DNA from: Maratus speciosus
Taxonomy: Eukaryota > Arthropoda > Arachnida > Araneae > Salticidae
Length of the DNA: 64,000 bases
NCBI GenBank assembly: GCA_963932465.1
Contig: OZ010789.1
Location: 598,081,968 to 598,145,967 of the forward strand
Direction of reading: 5' to 3'
Under the pieces are notes generated by a model. It made no database searches. It saw only the letters and a list, made by a program, of their open reading frames with translations, and was not told the origin of the DNA. A program made the translations under genes and the position numbers. This document shows, piece by piece, positions 46,820 to 57,655 of the stretch (within the stretch, counting starts at the first letter, position 1; the number at the start of each line of letters is the position of its first letter).

Positions 46820-47790
46820 GAGATATTAGTCACAATAACAAGCTTTGTGATTCCTGTAACATAAAAGTCTAGGTTTCTGGAGGCGTTACGGACATCATCT
46901 TGATTGACGAAAATATTTTCCCGCAAGATGTCGACTGGGTGCTTAAAGAAGTGGCAAGCGGTTCGCTAAAACGATAGCTCAGGTAGCGTTTCGTAGGTCA
47001 ACGGGTGAAACTTTTATACGTTAAATGGAGCTACATGAAGCTGCACGTTGTCATGCAAGAACATTGGATCCATTCCGTTGGCTAATGATAGGCAAAAAAC
47101 TGCGCAGCTTCCGGTGGTTTCGTTGATTTCTTGGCAATACGTTTCCGCTGTAATGTTTTCGTTGGGATTCAGGAAACTTTAGCAGATTTCGCCGCCAGAA
47201 GAGCAAACAAACTGTCACCATAACCTTTCTTGGATGCAAACTTGGATTTTGGAAATGTTTTGGTGCCTTATCCTTGTTCAACCACTGGCCAGATCATAAC
47301 CTGATATCGCATAGCATCGATATTTCGCAAAAACTCACAATTCGATTGAGAAATGGATCGTTTCTGTGGCGCAACATAAGCGCAGAACAAATTTATAAGC
47401 GGCAATTTTTTTTTGTCGTTCTGCTCCTGCGGCACACATTTGTCGATTTTCTTCGCATTGTCTATTTCCTCTAAGTAGCGAACGATTCTGGAGTGGTTAA
47501 CGATGAGTTTATTCGCGATTTCTTGAGTTGTTTTGGTTGTATCAACTTCGACTATTGCCATCAGTTGATCATCGTCAACAACAGAAGGATGCCCGCGAAG
47601 GTCTTGAAGGTCGAAATCTCCTCGATGAAATGTTTTAAACCAACGGTAAACTGTGCTTATGTTTATGCTTACCTCGTCACAAACTTCATTAATGTTTCAC
47701 GCAGTTTGTGTTGCACTTCGACCGAGTTTAAATTCGTAAAAATAAATTTGACGAACATCTTGTTTTAACCTCCCCGCTTCTAAATTCCAT
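46820..47790 (-). pseudogene. Mariner transposase, near full length but heavily mutated
   Basis: On the minus strand from ATG 47790: after an early frameshift, QDVRQIYFYEFKLGRSAT, a stop, then INISTVYRWFKTFHRGDFDL and GHPSVVDDDQLMAIVEVDTT form the bipartite helix-turn-helix. KTTQEIANKLIVNHSRIVRY follows, then WVPHEL-like CVPQEQN. After another frame change come KDKAPKHFQNPSLHPRKVMV, FLHDNVQLHVAP (second catalytic Asp), TYETLPELSF, CHFFKHPVDILREN, VNQDDVRNASRN and FYVTGITKLV. Block order matches the Hsmar1/SETMAR-type mariner lineage, different from the mariner at 19937. The first catalytic region is unrecognisable, and the third Asp, expected in a SPDLSPTDYH-like motif, is lost. I could not see terminal repeats. 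It is an old, dead copy. Confidence 0.87.
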
Positions 47791-48428
47791 TATAGCCTAA
47801 AACATTTTAAACAATTTGTAAAGAAAGTGCTTAGACTAAGCTTTAAAATGATATATAATACTACTAGGATTAAATTATGTATACAACATGCTTATAAAAT
47901 AAGTTTCCTTGTAAAATCATGCATTATTTTTGCACCAACAAATAGTAAATTAAATTTTTTCAAGCAGTTATAATTTCTACAGATAATGTTTGCACTTATA
48001 ATGTAAGAAAGAAATACCGTTTTACATTTTTTTTTCTTTTCTAAGCTGCATTTTTTAACACACAAAAATGTTGCGAACAATTATAAAAAGAAATAGTGTA
48101 GAAATTATTTTTTAAATCTAGCACTCGAAAACTTCTTTTATATGAACCACAAGCTAACTGCATAATGATTACTTTTTTCCATCTTATGTTAAAAGTATTT
48201 TTTTATTATGTATGGAAATAGCAGCAGACAGCGCGATACTCAGTTAATCCAGCAAACTGAAAAAAGTTAAAATTAATTATTAAAAGAGTTTTAGCATTCT
48301 CGTGAGATTTCACAAAATAATATTAACATTTCTCCAAAGATGTTTTTATTTAAAGATAAAAATCTTTAGAAACATTTTGTGTGTGTTATACTTATATTAT
48401 TTTTAGGTATTTTTATTGCGAAAACCCT
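47791..48428. other. AT-rich spacer, nothing recognised
   Basis: No supported feature. Confidence 0.4.
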
Positions 48429-48743
48429 CCCAGCAAACACAGAGCTATCGGTAAGCAATCGGGCGACAGTCGCTTGCCACTACCGGCGGTACTGGCACGA
48501 TACCGCTTGCCGCTACCGGTTCCGTATCTTTTTTGATACGCCGCGCGAATGCGGCCCGATTCATGAGGCACGTAGCCGGTCCGGTATCGGCAGAACACTA
48601 TGCCGACAGCACGCCGATAGCTATCCATACGAATGCCGGCCGCAGCCCGACACCAGCATAAATTGAAAAAAAAAATTTGTTCTGATGGCGCCATCTACGG
48701 GCCATCGTGGAAGTATATTTGAAAGGAACGTGTTTCAGCGGGG

Positions 48744-48820
48744 GAAGGGGCGGGATTTGATCCCACGAACCCAAGGACAGGAATCAGAGGCCTTAACCAC
48801 TTGGCCAGAGAGACTCGGTC
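48744..48820 (-). other. tRNA-like sequence, possible tRNA-derived SINE head
   Basis: On the minus strand, TGGCCAAGTGGTTAAGGCC gives a D-arm (GGCC/GGCC stem) with a good A-box. About 30 bp on, GTGGGATCAAATCCCGC gives a T-arm with a 5-bp stem, a 7-base loop and a B-box-like core. The anticodon and acceptor stems do not pair convincingly, so this is not a functional tRNA. It resembles Ser/Leu-type tRNAs, and internal pol III promoter boxes might persist. Confidence 0.5.
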
Positions 48821-49049
48821 AGTGGAGGATTATATGAGGTAATAAGGGGAAGACATATCAATAAGTAATCGTTTGCCGTTGAAGGTAATTGGTAGATGGG
48901 AAAATTAGAATTTTTAAGTGTTTTTATTTAATTTTTTTTATTTATTTATTTGTAATTGTCTTAGGCGCGTGTATTTAAAAGTTAATTTAATATTTAAATG
49001 AATGAAATAAATATCTTAGCGAATTTGTTAAAGCAAATGAATTGGTTTT

Positions 49050-49800
49050 TCTTATAAATTTAAGAATAATTAAGCATAAAAAATATTTTTAGAAGTTTTG
49101 TTCAGTTAATCAAATTTTCTTATTAGGAATTATAATGTAATTACGTGCGTTGCGTTGCTTTAATTTATAAAATATATATTTTTAACATGGAAAAATTTAT
49201 TTTAATAAATAAAAAGTTGGTAATTAATTAATTTTAAATTAGAATAAGAGTTCAGTCTTTTTTGATGATTTAAAGTAGAACATATATTTAATGAGTATGT
49301 TGCAATATTAATTTGTTACTTATTAATATTTTTAATTTAAAAATAAAATAAATATTAATTTACATTTTTTTTTCTTTTGGAAGATAATTTTTAAATGGGG
49401 GATATTTCTGAATATTTCTTATAAATTTAAGAATGCTTACTAAATAAAATAAGCGAATTTCAGAGCTTTTCCTGTTATAGAAATATATATTTGTAACATA
49501 GAAAAACTAATTTTAATAAAAATATAAGTTGGTAATTAATCACTTTTAATTAGAATAAGAGTTCATTTTTTGTCATTGAATGATTTCATGTAGAATATAT
49601 TTTTAGTGATTATCTAGCAATAATGATTCTTTTACTTATCAATATTTTTTAATCATCAAATAACATAGAAATGTTAATTTATCTTTCTTTCTTTTTTTTT
49701 CTGTGGTAAATATTTTTTTAGAAGCGAGAATTTTCTGAATCTTTCTTTTAAATTTTAATGCTAAAAATTTGGGAGTTTTTATTTTTATTTTTATAGCTTG
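49050..49800. repeat. Two diverged AT-rich tandem units, ~315-365 bp
   Basis: AAGTTGGTAATTAAT, TTAGAATAAGAGTTCA and TTATTAATATTTTTAATTT / TTATCAATATTTTTTAATC occur at 49213-49340 and again at 49528-49650, each followed by a T-rich CTTTTTTTTTC run and AATATTTCTGAAT-like text. Located in the middle of the 48429-50414 element. Confidence 0.65.
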
Positions 49801-50414
49801 TAAAATAATTTTAAACACTTTTTAATAATTTGATTTTTAAATAAATAAAAGAAACATAGCTTTTTTTTCTACGATTAAGTTTAAAATGAATAATAATTTT
49901 AATAAGCGATATAAAAAACTCTTTTGGTGATTCAAATAACTGTAAGTCCTTTATAAAATGAATTCAGTAACAACTTTTTAAAAATAAATAAATTTAGGCT
50001 ATTTTTGACTTTTTTTTTTTTTTTTTTTTTGTTTATCACTGTTAGAATTTTACATGAAATACATGAAATATACAAATCTTATCAAAACTCAAACTCAAAC
50101 AAAATTAAGAAAAAGAAAAAAAAATGTCGGCTACGACTAAAAATTCCGAATTTGGACCGATGTTGGCAAATCTAATCGGGCCACTATCAGAAATAACATA
50201 CCGGTCCTGAGTCACTTGCCGGTGTAAGTCGCTTGCCGATATATAACCATAAGGGGACCGATTACAGTAACCGGCAGTCGAAAAAGCTCATTCTTGAGTT
50301 TCAGTTGCCGACATGTTGCCGACACTTCACCGAAACCACTCTGCCCATGCCGACACTTAACCGACACTGCCAGCTGCGGTCCGATCGTATGCCGAAATGT
50401 ATGTGTTTGCTGGG

Positions 50415-50766
50415 CTGTTTTATGTTTAAAAAATGATAATAATTTTTATTGTGCAAAATTGCTTCATTTGAGAATGCTTAGATCCTACCATTAGTAGTTC
50501 CTTGATCGTTTTTAAAGCTAATGCCTTTCTAGCAGAAAATGGTTGAGTTTTACTTATTTTTTATTTGATTTATTTATCTATTTTTTTAAAATTTTGTTTT
50601 CTTAAATGGTTTTATAATTTAATTTAAAAAGAATTCTCAAAGCACCTGTGTTAGATTGTTTCGATTTTATAGAATTCGCCCTTCAATTCGATTTTTGAAA
50701 CACATTAAAGTCTCAGAAAATGCCTCACTAAATATAATTTTTTACCTATTCAAAATATTCATAATG
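50415..50766. other. AT-rich spacer, nothing recognised
   Basis: No supported feature. Confidence 0.4.
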
Positions 50767-51295
50767 CAGGGTGTTCCAAAAGACGCATTCATATTTCCCC
50801 TGACACATTCTAAAATTCAATATAAAATCAAGTATATGACACACAGGTGTGCGGTTTAGAATAAAATGCTTCTCACGATGAAATGTTTTCTTCAAGGGAA
50901 TGAAAAAAATTAGTACCAAACTTCGAAAATAGATGTCGCCATTTGTCTGTATGCTTGGTTTAAAACATTCATTTTTTTCTGATTTTCAGATTATTTTTGA
51001 CTTTGTGACACAAAAATAAGGACTCTCAGCTAAGACGCTAAGCGCAAAGAAGTGCTAGTGGTACTTTGGCACCAAATCGAAACTAATCTGAAAATCAGAA
51101 AAATCGCATGCTTGAAACCAAACATACGGACAAGTGGCGACATCTATGGTCGAAATTTAGAATTAGTTATTTTTATCCGCTTGAAGAAAACATTTCATAG
51201 TGAGAAGCATTTTAGTCCAAACCCCGCTCCTGTACGACAATAACTCAATTTTTTATTGAATTTTAATATGAGTCAGGCACTTTTGTGACACCCTG
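50767..51295. mobile_element. Palindromic element with CAGGGTGT ends, ~245-bp inverted repeats (529 bp)
   Basis: CAGGGTGTTCCAAAAG at the left is mirrored by CTTTTGTGACACCCTG at the right. Inner blocks AAAATGCTTCTCACGATGAA, ATGTTTTCTTCAAG, TAGATGTCGCCA and TTTTTCTGATTTTCAGATTA are mirrored too. Right flank is TA (51296-51297), and the left flank is TG where TA would be expected. Only ~50 bp of unique centre remain. No coding capacity. Confidence 0.85.
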
Positions 51296-51616
51296 TATAT
51301 TTAATATAGTAATTCATGATTCATGATTAAAATGTCATAGTATTTATCTTCTTAAAGATAAATGCATATACATAAAAAATACATTTTGTTTTTGGATTTT
51401 AAAATAAATGTAATACATTTTCAGTTACACTTAATTTATTATGTAGACTTTTCATAAATTTTATCGAGATTTTTCAAGTTTACATCTTAAATACTCCATA
51501 TGGTATAACATAAAATGTAATTTCTCCTGTACTATACGTATAATTCAGTATATTGTCATCTAGTCGTTTCAAAGATATGTCATTCATTTCACATATACGA
51601 CATTTTTTTAACACAT
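51296..51616. other. AT-rich spacer, nothing recognised
   Basis: No supported feature. Confidence 0.4.
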
Positions 51617-51832
51617 GGGCCATTCTATGAGGAACGAACGAATGTCCCGCACGTGAAGCTTACATATATACCTATATCTATTAATTTTTATGTTGTTAAA
51701 CTATAAACTATACATTATAATTAACAAAATTACCTATATTTCCATATTAACATAGTTTTTTTTTATTTTGAGGATGCAATAGCATTGTTAAAACAGCAGT
51801 GATATGTAGAAAAGCTGTTCCACACGAGATAT
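51617..51832. mobile_element. Uninterrupted copy of a GGGCCATTC(C/T)ATG MITE
   Basis: It starts GGGCCATTCTATGAGG and ends CCACACGAGATATGAAATTTCC. Key blocks are AATGTCCCGCACGTGAAGCT, ACATATATACCTATATCTAT, TATGTTGTTAAACTATAAAC and AATAGCATTGTTAAAACAGC. The same blocks occur in order at 52830-52899 and 56528-56699, separated by a Helitron, so this copy shows the pre-insertion state. Confidence 0.75.
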
Positions 51833-52829
51833 GAAATTTCCCTGTAATAGGTTTAAAAATCTTCACATTTTTATCCCCAGACCTTAGTAAGCTGCTTTTT
51901 TTAACACTTTCCAAAAAAGTTGAAAAGTGTTTATGCATTCGGTTTGTCTGGCCGTCTGTCCACGCTCTAACTCCCGTAAATATATTCGGATTTTTATGAA
52001 ATTGATAAAGATTATTTAGGGTCACCAAAGCATGTTTGATATTGTATATGAAGTATGTAGGATTAATCGTTCATTTACAGGTGCACTGAAGAGTATTCCA
52101 TTACATTATTGTATATGGGGAAAAATCGTTTGCAGAGTATTTTAATGACATTACGCTATTTCAAATGCATTGAAACTGATATAAATCACTGAATTTTACT
52201 ACGATCACGTTAGAATATGGCTTTCATAGCATTTTTTATTCATTTATAGGAACACACAAAAGAAATCGGTTACAGTACAGTCCTGTCTTTGAGTAATAAT
52301 TGCCGGAGTGTGCGGTTTAAACATCGGTATGAGCTTTTAAATTTAACTAATTCTTTGCCTTTTACTCGTTAAATATAAATTCTATATTTCAAATATAGGG
52401 CATCACGAAAGTATTCACATGCCGTTCTTCTTATTAGCGGAAATTGCTGAAGGTAAAATTTCAACTGAAGTAAATGTATCTCTTAAATGAACTAAATTTT
52501 GGCATGCATGTAGTTAATAGATTCAAATCTATATATCATATACAAGGCTGCTGAAAACAGTCGAATAATTTTCCTATTGTGGATGGGAACAGCTGAAATT
52601 GGTTTTTGAAATGTGTTATGCGTTTCCATAGGGTTGAATTAGACGTAATATTTATTTTTTTTTAAACGGTGCAGTTTTGTTACATTATTCTGCATATGTT
52701 GGAAAGAGTTTCGTACTCTATGCTTGACGCATGATTTTTTTCTAGTTTAATAACAAATAAATAACAAAAATAATAGATAATAAAATTCTCCACGTTTTAA
52801 ATTCTTGACTTAAGTAGTCTGCTTCTTTC
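51833..52829. repeat. Old dispersed repeat sequence
   Basis: GGTTTGTCTGGCCGTCTGTC and CACGCTCTAACTCCCGTAAA (~51940-51980) and the 52080-52200 segment (TATTCCATTACATTATTGTA, GGGGAAAAATCG, TTACGCTATTTCAAA) resemble 24020 and 25200-25450, suggesting a dispersed family. The rest is AT-rich with no gene. Confidence 0.45.
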
Positions 52830-54934
52830 AGGGCCATTCCATGAAAAACTGACAAAATGTCCTGCGTGGGACACTTACATCAGTACCTATATCTATCTAT
52901 CTATATTATAAAGGACAAACATATCTGTGCGTAACGCATACGTCATTCTGCGAATGGCAACACTCTGAAATTTGAAATGAAATTTCGGTTTTGCAATTTT
53001 CGATACTGCAAATTTTTAAACTTCTAGACATCGCACAGTTTCAATTTTTACACCGTAATATAGGGGAAAAAATGTACTTTTTAATGCAATTTGTTTGAAT
53101 GCTCTATCTCCATTTATTTTTGAGATATTAAATTTTTTTATAGTTTTTAGTACCATTTTTGTAATTGTGGCAACCATTTCTATTAAAAGTAAAGGGAAAA
53201 TAGCCATGGATCATTTATTTTTATTGATTATATTCTTATTGATGCCATTTTCACATTACAAATAAAAGTAACTTTTTTTATAATTTTTGAACAAAAAATG
53301 ACGTCGCCATTAAAAAAAAAAAAAACAAAAAAAAAACAAAAAAAAGAACACGCATTTTTCTTCATAAATCAGTTACATTTGAATATTTTTTGATTACGCT
53401 GATACTGAGTTTAAAACGCTAGGAAAAATGATTCAGTGAGTAAAAATGATGTCATATTTAAAAGAAAACGATCATTTTCTTTGATAAAACTAAATATTTG
53501 ACCAATACTAAATGGCCAATACTATGACAACTAAAGGCAAATTTCTGAATTTTTTATTCGCGGGTACTGAGATCAGAACTTCAAGTTTGTGAGAATGTTC
53601 ACATGCAGCGTTGTATCGGACAAACGTGACTTTAAGTTTGGAAATACGTTCATTAATAATCTATTGCGCGTTAAAATACTTTAAATTGTGAACTTCAGTG
53701 GTGCGTATGTAAATTTTGAGAATTTGAAAATAACGAACAGTTTAGATTTTATGGGGGGGGGGGGAATTTTATGATGTGACAGAGCAAAATCCTTTTTACT
53801 GATTTTTCATCCCGTAAAAACAAACGTAAGACCCTCAATCGATAACTTCATCATAATTATTCATCTTGATTACGTATTCTAATACAGTTTAATTTTTCAA
53901 TAATTTAAGCAGTTGAAGTTTGTGGAATAACATTTTGGTAATTTTAGGTTAAAAATATTATTTGTTTTAAGAGTTAGACAACCAATGTAAGTTGAATTTT
54001 TTGTTGTAATTATTTTTGTAGGTTTACCATAAATTTGATCTAACAGTTTCTTTCTAAACATTTTAGTTCGTCGAATTTCGACGGGTTCCAACACGTATAT
54101 ATAAAAGCCGTTCTCTGTGTGTATGTCATTTATACAAATCTTTAATTTTTGACCGATTTGCACGAAACTTGCTGTACATAGGCTTTAGAACGTCGAATAG
54201 ATCCCTGTCACCTTTAAAAAATTATCAGACTAATATTTATCCTTTTTTTCTATCATCTTTCATAATTTAACATTATAAAAATATCTCATTTTAAATGTTC
54301 AAATTCAATAGCTTCTTTCCTGTTGCCACACATCTAAAAAACTGCTCAATAATTTAAAAAAAAATGATAACTCGAGTACTTTGTTTTATTGGCCAATAAA
54401 AATTCAGACTCGACTGCTATATTTTTACATTTTTGAAATCAACGTCATTCTAATCAGAAAATGCACATTTTTCATATATTTATGTAAAAACTTTAACTAA
54501 GCATGTTTTAAAAGGACCTTAGAAGTACTTTAGTTGAATGTTAAAAAATCTATTTTAATGAAGTCGTTTCAATATCAAGAATCAAATAAGAAAAATTATA
54601 ATAGTAAAAAAAAAAAAAATCGTTTGCTAGATATGACGTCAATGTCATCAATATAATTTCAAACTGGCTCTAAAAACTGGATGCTACAATTTGTTCCCTA
54701 TTTCTTTGTAATCTTTAATTATATCATTTAGATAAATGTTTTAATACCTGAAATGCAGTGATAACATTCTACGATTTGCATCGAATACGGTTACATAAAA
54801 TACGATTTTTGTACGATTTATATTAAATAGAAATTATAGCTACTATTTTTTAGGGTAAGCTTTTTTTTCTTTTTTAAACAAAATTTCATGACTGACAGAC
54901 TTTTCTGTTAGACGTTGAAATAATAGGATGCATC

Positions 54935-55730
54935 ATGTTTAGAGATCAAATTGCAGTAAAAGCGTAATTTATGGTACGGTTAGGTTGTTGCCACCAACAA
55001 TACGGTGCTAGGCGTTACTCATAGACGTTACTCTTTTCTTCATAATATTGCATTAATAGCAAACGGATATATCTTTCTGAATTGGGTTCCAGGTATATTT
55101 AAAAATATATCCGTGATTGAATATTAATTTAAAATGGATAAACAATCCGTAAATTGAGTTAAGATTTTCAAAAAGAAACTACTGAAAGTACTTTTTGTAT
55201 TCTATTAGATTTTGGAATAATCAAATGTGCGATGTTTAAAGGTCAAATTGCAGTAAAATTTAAATTTATGGTTGGGTTAGGTTATTGCCACCAACAATAT
55301 AATGCTAGAGTTACTCATAGTTCATCTATGTCTTTACTTTATAATATTGCATTAAGAGGAAACAGGTATATCTTTCGTAATTGGGCTGCATGTAGGGATG
55401 AGATTTCCACGTTTTTACACACCGGTATATTCTTAAAGAAAATGTTGTTCTGTTAAATCAAGAGAGTGTCCCGATTAAATGAAATATCATTTACTCTAAC
55501 AAAATACTGGCGTGAAAAAATGAGGAAACAATTGAGAAAAAACATGAAAAAATTGAGATACAATTTTCAAATAAATTTCATTTGACAGAAGCTTTTTTCT
55601 ATTCGACAGTGTGAAAAACGAAATTGTATGATGATAAGTTAAAAAAATTTTAGTAAAGGCAAAATTTATGGGTTAGGTCATTGCCATCATCAGTATAATG
55701 TCACAATTGGCATTCTGTTTGTAGTTTTTA
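54935..55730. repeat. Tandem repeat inside the Helitron, ~290-400-bp spacing, about three copies
   Basis: GTTTA(G/A)AG(A/G)TCAAATTGCAGTAAAA followed by GGTTAGGTT(G/A)TTGCCACCAACAATA and TAATATTGCATTAA appears at 54938-55060 and 55232-55350. A shorter version (GGGTTAGGTCATTGCCATCA) is at 55670. Confidence 0.75.
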
Positions 55731-55879
55731 TATATATATATATATTCTGAAGGTGACTCAATGAAAGAGTCGAAACATGTAATTTTTTAATATTTTTAAT
55801 GTTTTTTTATTATTTAAATGACGCTTTTTAAGCAAATAATTGTACTTTAATATATGTTATGGCATTTGTTTGGAATATA

Positions 55880-56332
55880 CCGGGTGTCCCAAAAAGGACT
55901 GACTGATTTTAAAATTCAATAACTTGTAGCTGGTGACAGATATTTAAAAAATTCTTGCAGGAGGGTTATGCATAAGGTCAAAAGTTTTTTTACAGTGATT
56001 TTCAATTTTAGTTCGAATTACAAACAATAGATGGCGCTGCGATCGATAGACGCTAAATTCAGGCTCGATTTTTGGTACTTCGTGGCCCGGATAATACATT
56101 TCCATCTCCTTTTTCCGCATAGAACAAGAGAAAGGACCAAAAATCGAGCCTGTATTTAGCGACTATTGCTTACAGCGCCATCTATTGTTTGTAATTCGAA
56201 CTAAAATCGAAAACCACTGTAATAAAACTTTTGACCTTATGCATAAACCTCCTACAAGAATTTTTTAAATATCTGTCACCGTTTGCAAGTTATTGAATTT
56301 TAAAATCAGTCAGTCCTTTTTGGGACACCCGG
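55880..56332. mobile_element. Palindromic TA-flanked element, 198-bp inverted repeats (453 bp)
   Basis: CCGGGTGTCCCAAAAAGGAC at the left and GTCCTTTTTGGGACACCCGG at the right are exact mirrors, flanked by TA (55878-55879, 56333-56334). Inner blocks (GATTTTAAAATTCAATAACTTG, CTTATGCATAA, TTCGAATTACAAACAATAGA, AGGCTCGATTTTTGGT) are mirrored through 56077 and from 56135. The unique centre is only ~57 bp. It sits near the 3' end of the Helitron and so inserted after, or moved with, that copy. Confidence 0.92.
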
Positions 56333-56699
56333 TACATTATTATAGTATAGTTAATAGTAGACGCAATTAAAACTATTTTACTTATATTTCTTATCGGTCT
56401 TTTAACGATTCGTGGACGATAATGCGCCAATCTCAGTTATTGTCACTGCCGTATTATTTCATTTTAATGTATTTTACCCGGGTGGACCATTATTATTGAC
56501 ACGAGCGAAGCCGGGTAGATCTGCTAGTTGACTTATATGTTGTTAAAGCATAAACTCTACATTAAAAATAACGAAAAACTCTAGATTTTCATATTTATTT
56601 TGAAGATTATTTTCGGATTCAATTTGAAGATATAATAACATTCTTAAAACATCAGCAATATGTAGAAAAGCCGTTCCACACGTGACATGGAATGACCCA

Positions 56700-57525
56700 C
56701 ATATACTATTAGTTCGTCCAAGATAACATCCAAATTTTCGTTTATATACGTTCAGCCTTAATTCTGAAATTAGTACACTAATTTGATTTATTTAAGATGT
56801 ATGTATATGTTTGTCAGATTATTCAGGACTATTAAATTACTATGCTTATATATGTGCCAAAACGAATTACTACTAAACTGGTTCTGCACTAAGTACTTCT
56901 ACTTTCGCTCTAACTCCCAGAATAATCCTTAAAAAAAGAAAAGAAAAGAAAAGAAAAAGAAAACAGAAGACAACGAAATGGTGCTTTAGATACTTATGAT
57001 AAAAAGATGTGAAGTTTATTGTCAATAATAGAAAAATGATAGTTGAGCATTGTCTCGCCCAGAATTATGAATTTAAGATTTATAAATATGGATGCTAAGA
57101 GTAAATATTTTTACTTACATTAGAATGTATTCTTTTAAAGAATATTCGACGCCATGATTTATTGATTATTTATTTTGATACAGTGATTTATATTTACTTA
57201 TTCTTCAGATTATATATTAAGATGTTTTTGGTTATAATTCGAAAACTCTACACATATCATATATGAGTTACATATTTTTCATATACAGCTTTCTGTGTCC
57301 ATCAGCTCTTTAAATTGTTTTAAAGCTGTCATAATATATGTTATTAAGGAATGCATGATTTTAAAAGCCAGATTCTACTCAACGTAGTCAATTTTTTTTT
57401 TTGTCATTTGATTTTTGAAAGTGTGCCTAATAGTGGAGGATTTTCAAGGAATAGTAATCAGAACATAGATTCTGTTTGTAAGAAAATTCTGATTATTATT
57501 CAGAAACATAGCTTAGAACAATCTA
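56700..57525. other. AT-rich stretch with (AAAAG)n
   Basis: An AAAAGAAAAGAAAAG run lies near 56935-56965. CTCTAACTCCCAGAATAATCC (~56905) echoes the 51960 repeat. No gene. Confidence 0.4.
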
Positions 57526-57655
57526 CACTGTAAAAAAATAAAAATCTGTGAAGTTACCAAAATTTTTGTTGTTGCCGTTACATAAATTGTTCTAGGAACT
57601 CCAGTTTCCTAGAAAAATTTTAGTAACTTCACAGATTTTTTTTTTCTTTACAGTG
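57526..57655. mobile_element. MITE, 130 bp, CACTGTAAAAAA ends
   Basis: CACTGTAAAAAAATAAAAAT and CTGTGAAGTTACCAAAATTTTT at the left are mirrored by AAAAATTTTAGTAACTTCAC and TTTTTTCTTTACAGTG at the right. The centre reads GTTACATAAATTGTTCTAGG and CTCCAGTTTCCTAG, a phrase also found near 59940 and 60060. Confidence 0.85.

Larger units (their letters stand above)
48429..50414. mobile_element. Non-autonomous element, ~2 kb, CCCAGCAAACACA ends with GC-rich subterminal repeats
   Basis: CCCAGCAAACACA at 48429-48441 is mirrored by TGTGTTTGCTGGG at 50402-50414. About 250-300 bp inside each end is GC-rich and full of short motifs in both orientations (GCCGGT, ACCGGC, GCTTGCCG, GCCGACA, TCGGGC): 48450-48660 and 50125-50400. 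The middle is very AT-rich and includes a tRNA-like segment and a ~320-365-bp tandem repeat. No transposase frame exists. The subterminal clusters look like multiple binding sites for a transposase supplied in trans. Short frames on both strands within the GC-rich ends are not genes. Confidence 0.7.
52900..56527 (+). mobile_element. Non-autonomous Helitron with internal repeats and a nested element (3.6 kb)
   Basis: It begins TCTATATTATAAAGGACAAA after an A and ends ACGAGCGAAGCCGGGTAGAT then CTGCTAG before a T. Both borders are confirmed by the MITE it splits. The 5' part (to ~53875) is shared with copies at 62077 and 63911 (CGTAACGCATACGTCATT, GAATGGCAACACT, AAGAAAACGATCATTTTCTT). The middle contains a segment starting AAAAGCCGTTCTCTGTGTGT (~54101) that recalls other arthropod Helitrons and may be a further nested copy, a ~300-bp repeat series, and the palindromic element at 55880. 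No Rep/helicase coding sequence. Reading frames inside (for example 53897-54163 minus, 55232-55456 plus) are repeat by-products. Confidence 0.85.
52830..56699. mobile_element. MITE copy split by a Helitron (parts 52830-52899 and 56528-56699)
   Basis: The left part GGGCCATTCCATGAAAAACT ... CCTGCGTGGGACACTTACAT ... ACCTATATCTATCTA stops at 52899. The right part resumes TGACTTATATGTTGTTAAAG ... AATAACATTCTTAAAACATC ... TGTAGAAAAGCCGTTCCACA and ends CATGGAATGACCC. Its ends form an inverted pair (GGGCCATTCCATG / CATGGAATGACCC). Alignment with 51617-51832 is continuous across the break. Confidence 0.8.

Noticed and set aside
48379..48694. Overlapping 93-95-codon frames on both strands
   Set aside because: They come from the GC-rich subterminal repeats of the 48429 element. 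Arginine/cysteine-rich output reflects GCCG/CGGC motifs.
53897..54163. 88-codon minus-strand frame
   Set aside because: Lies within Helitron repeat sequence (the reverse of the TTCTCTGTGTGTATGTC segment). Not a gene.
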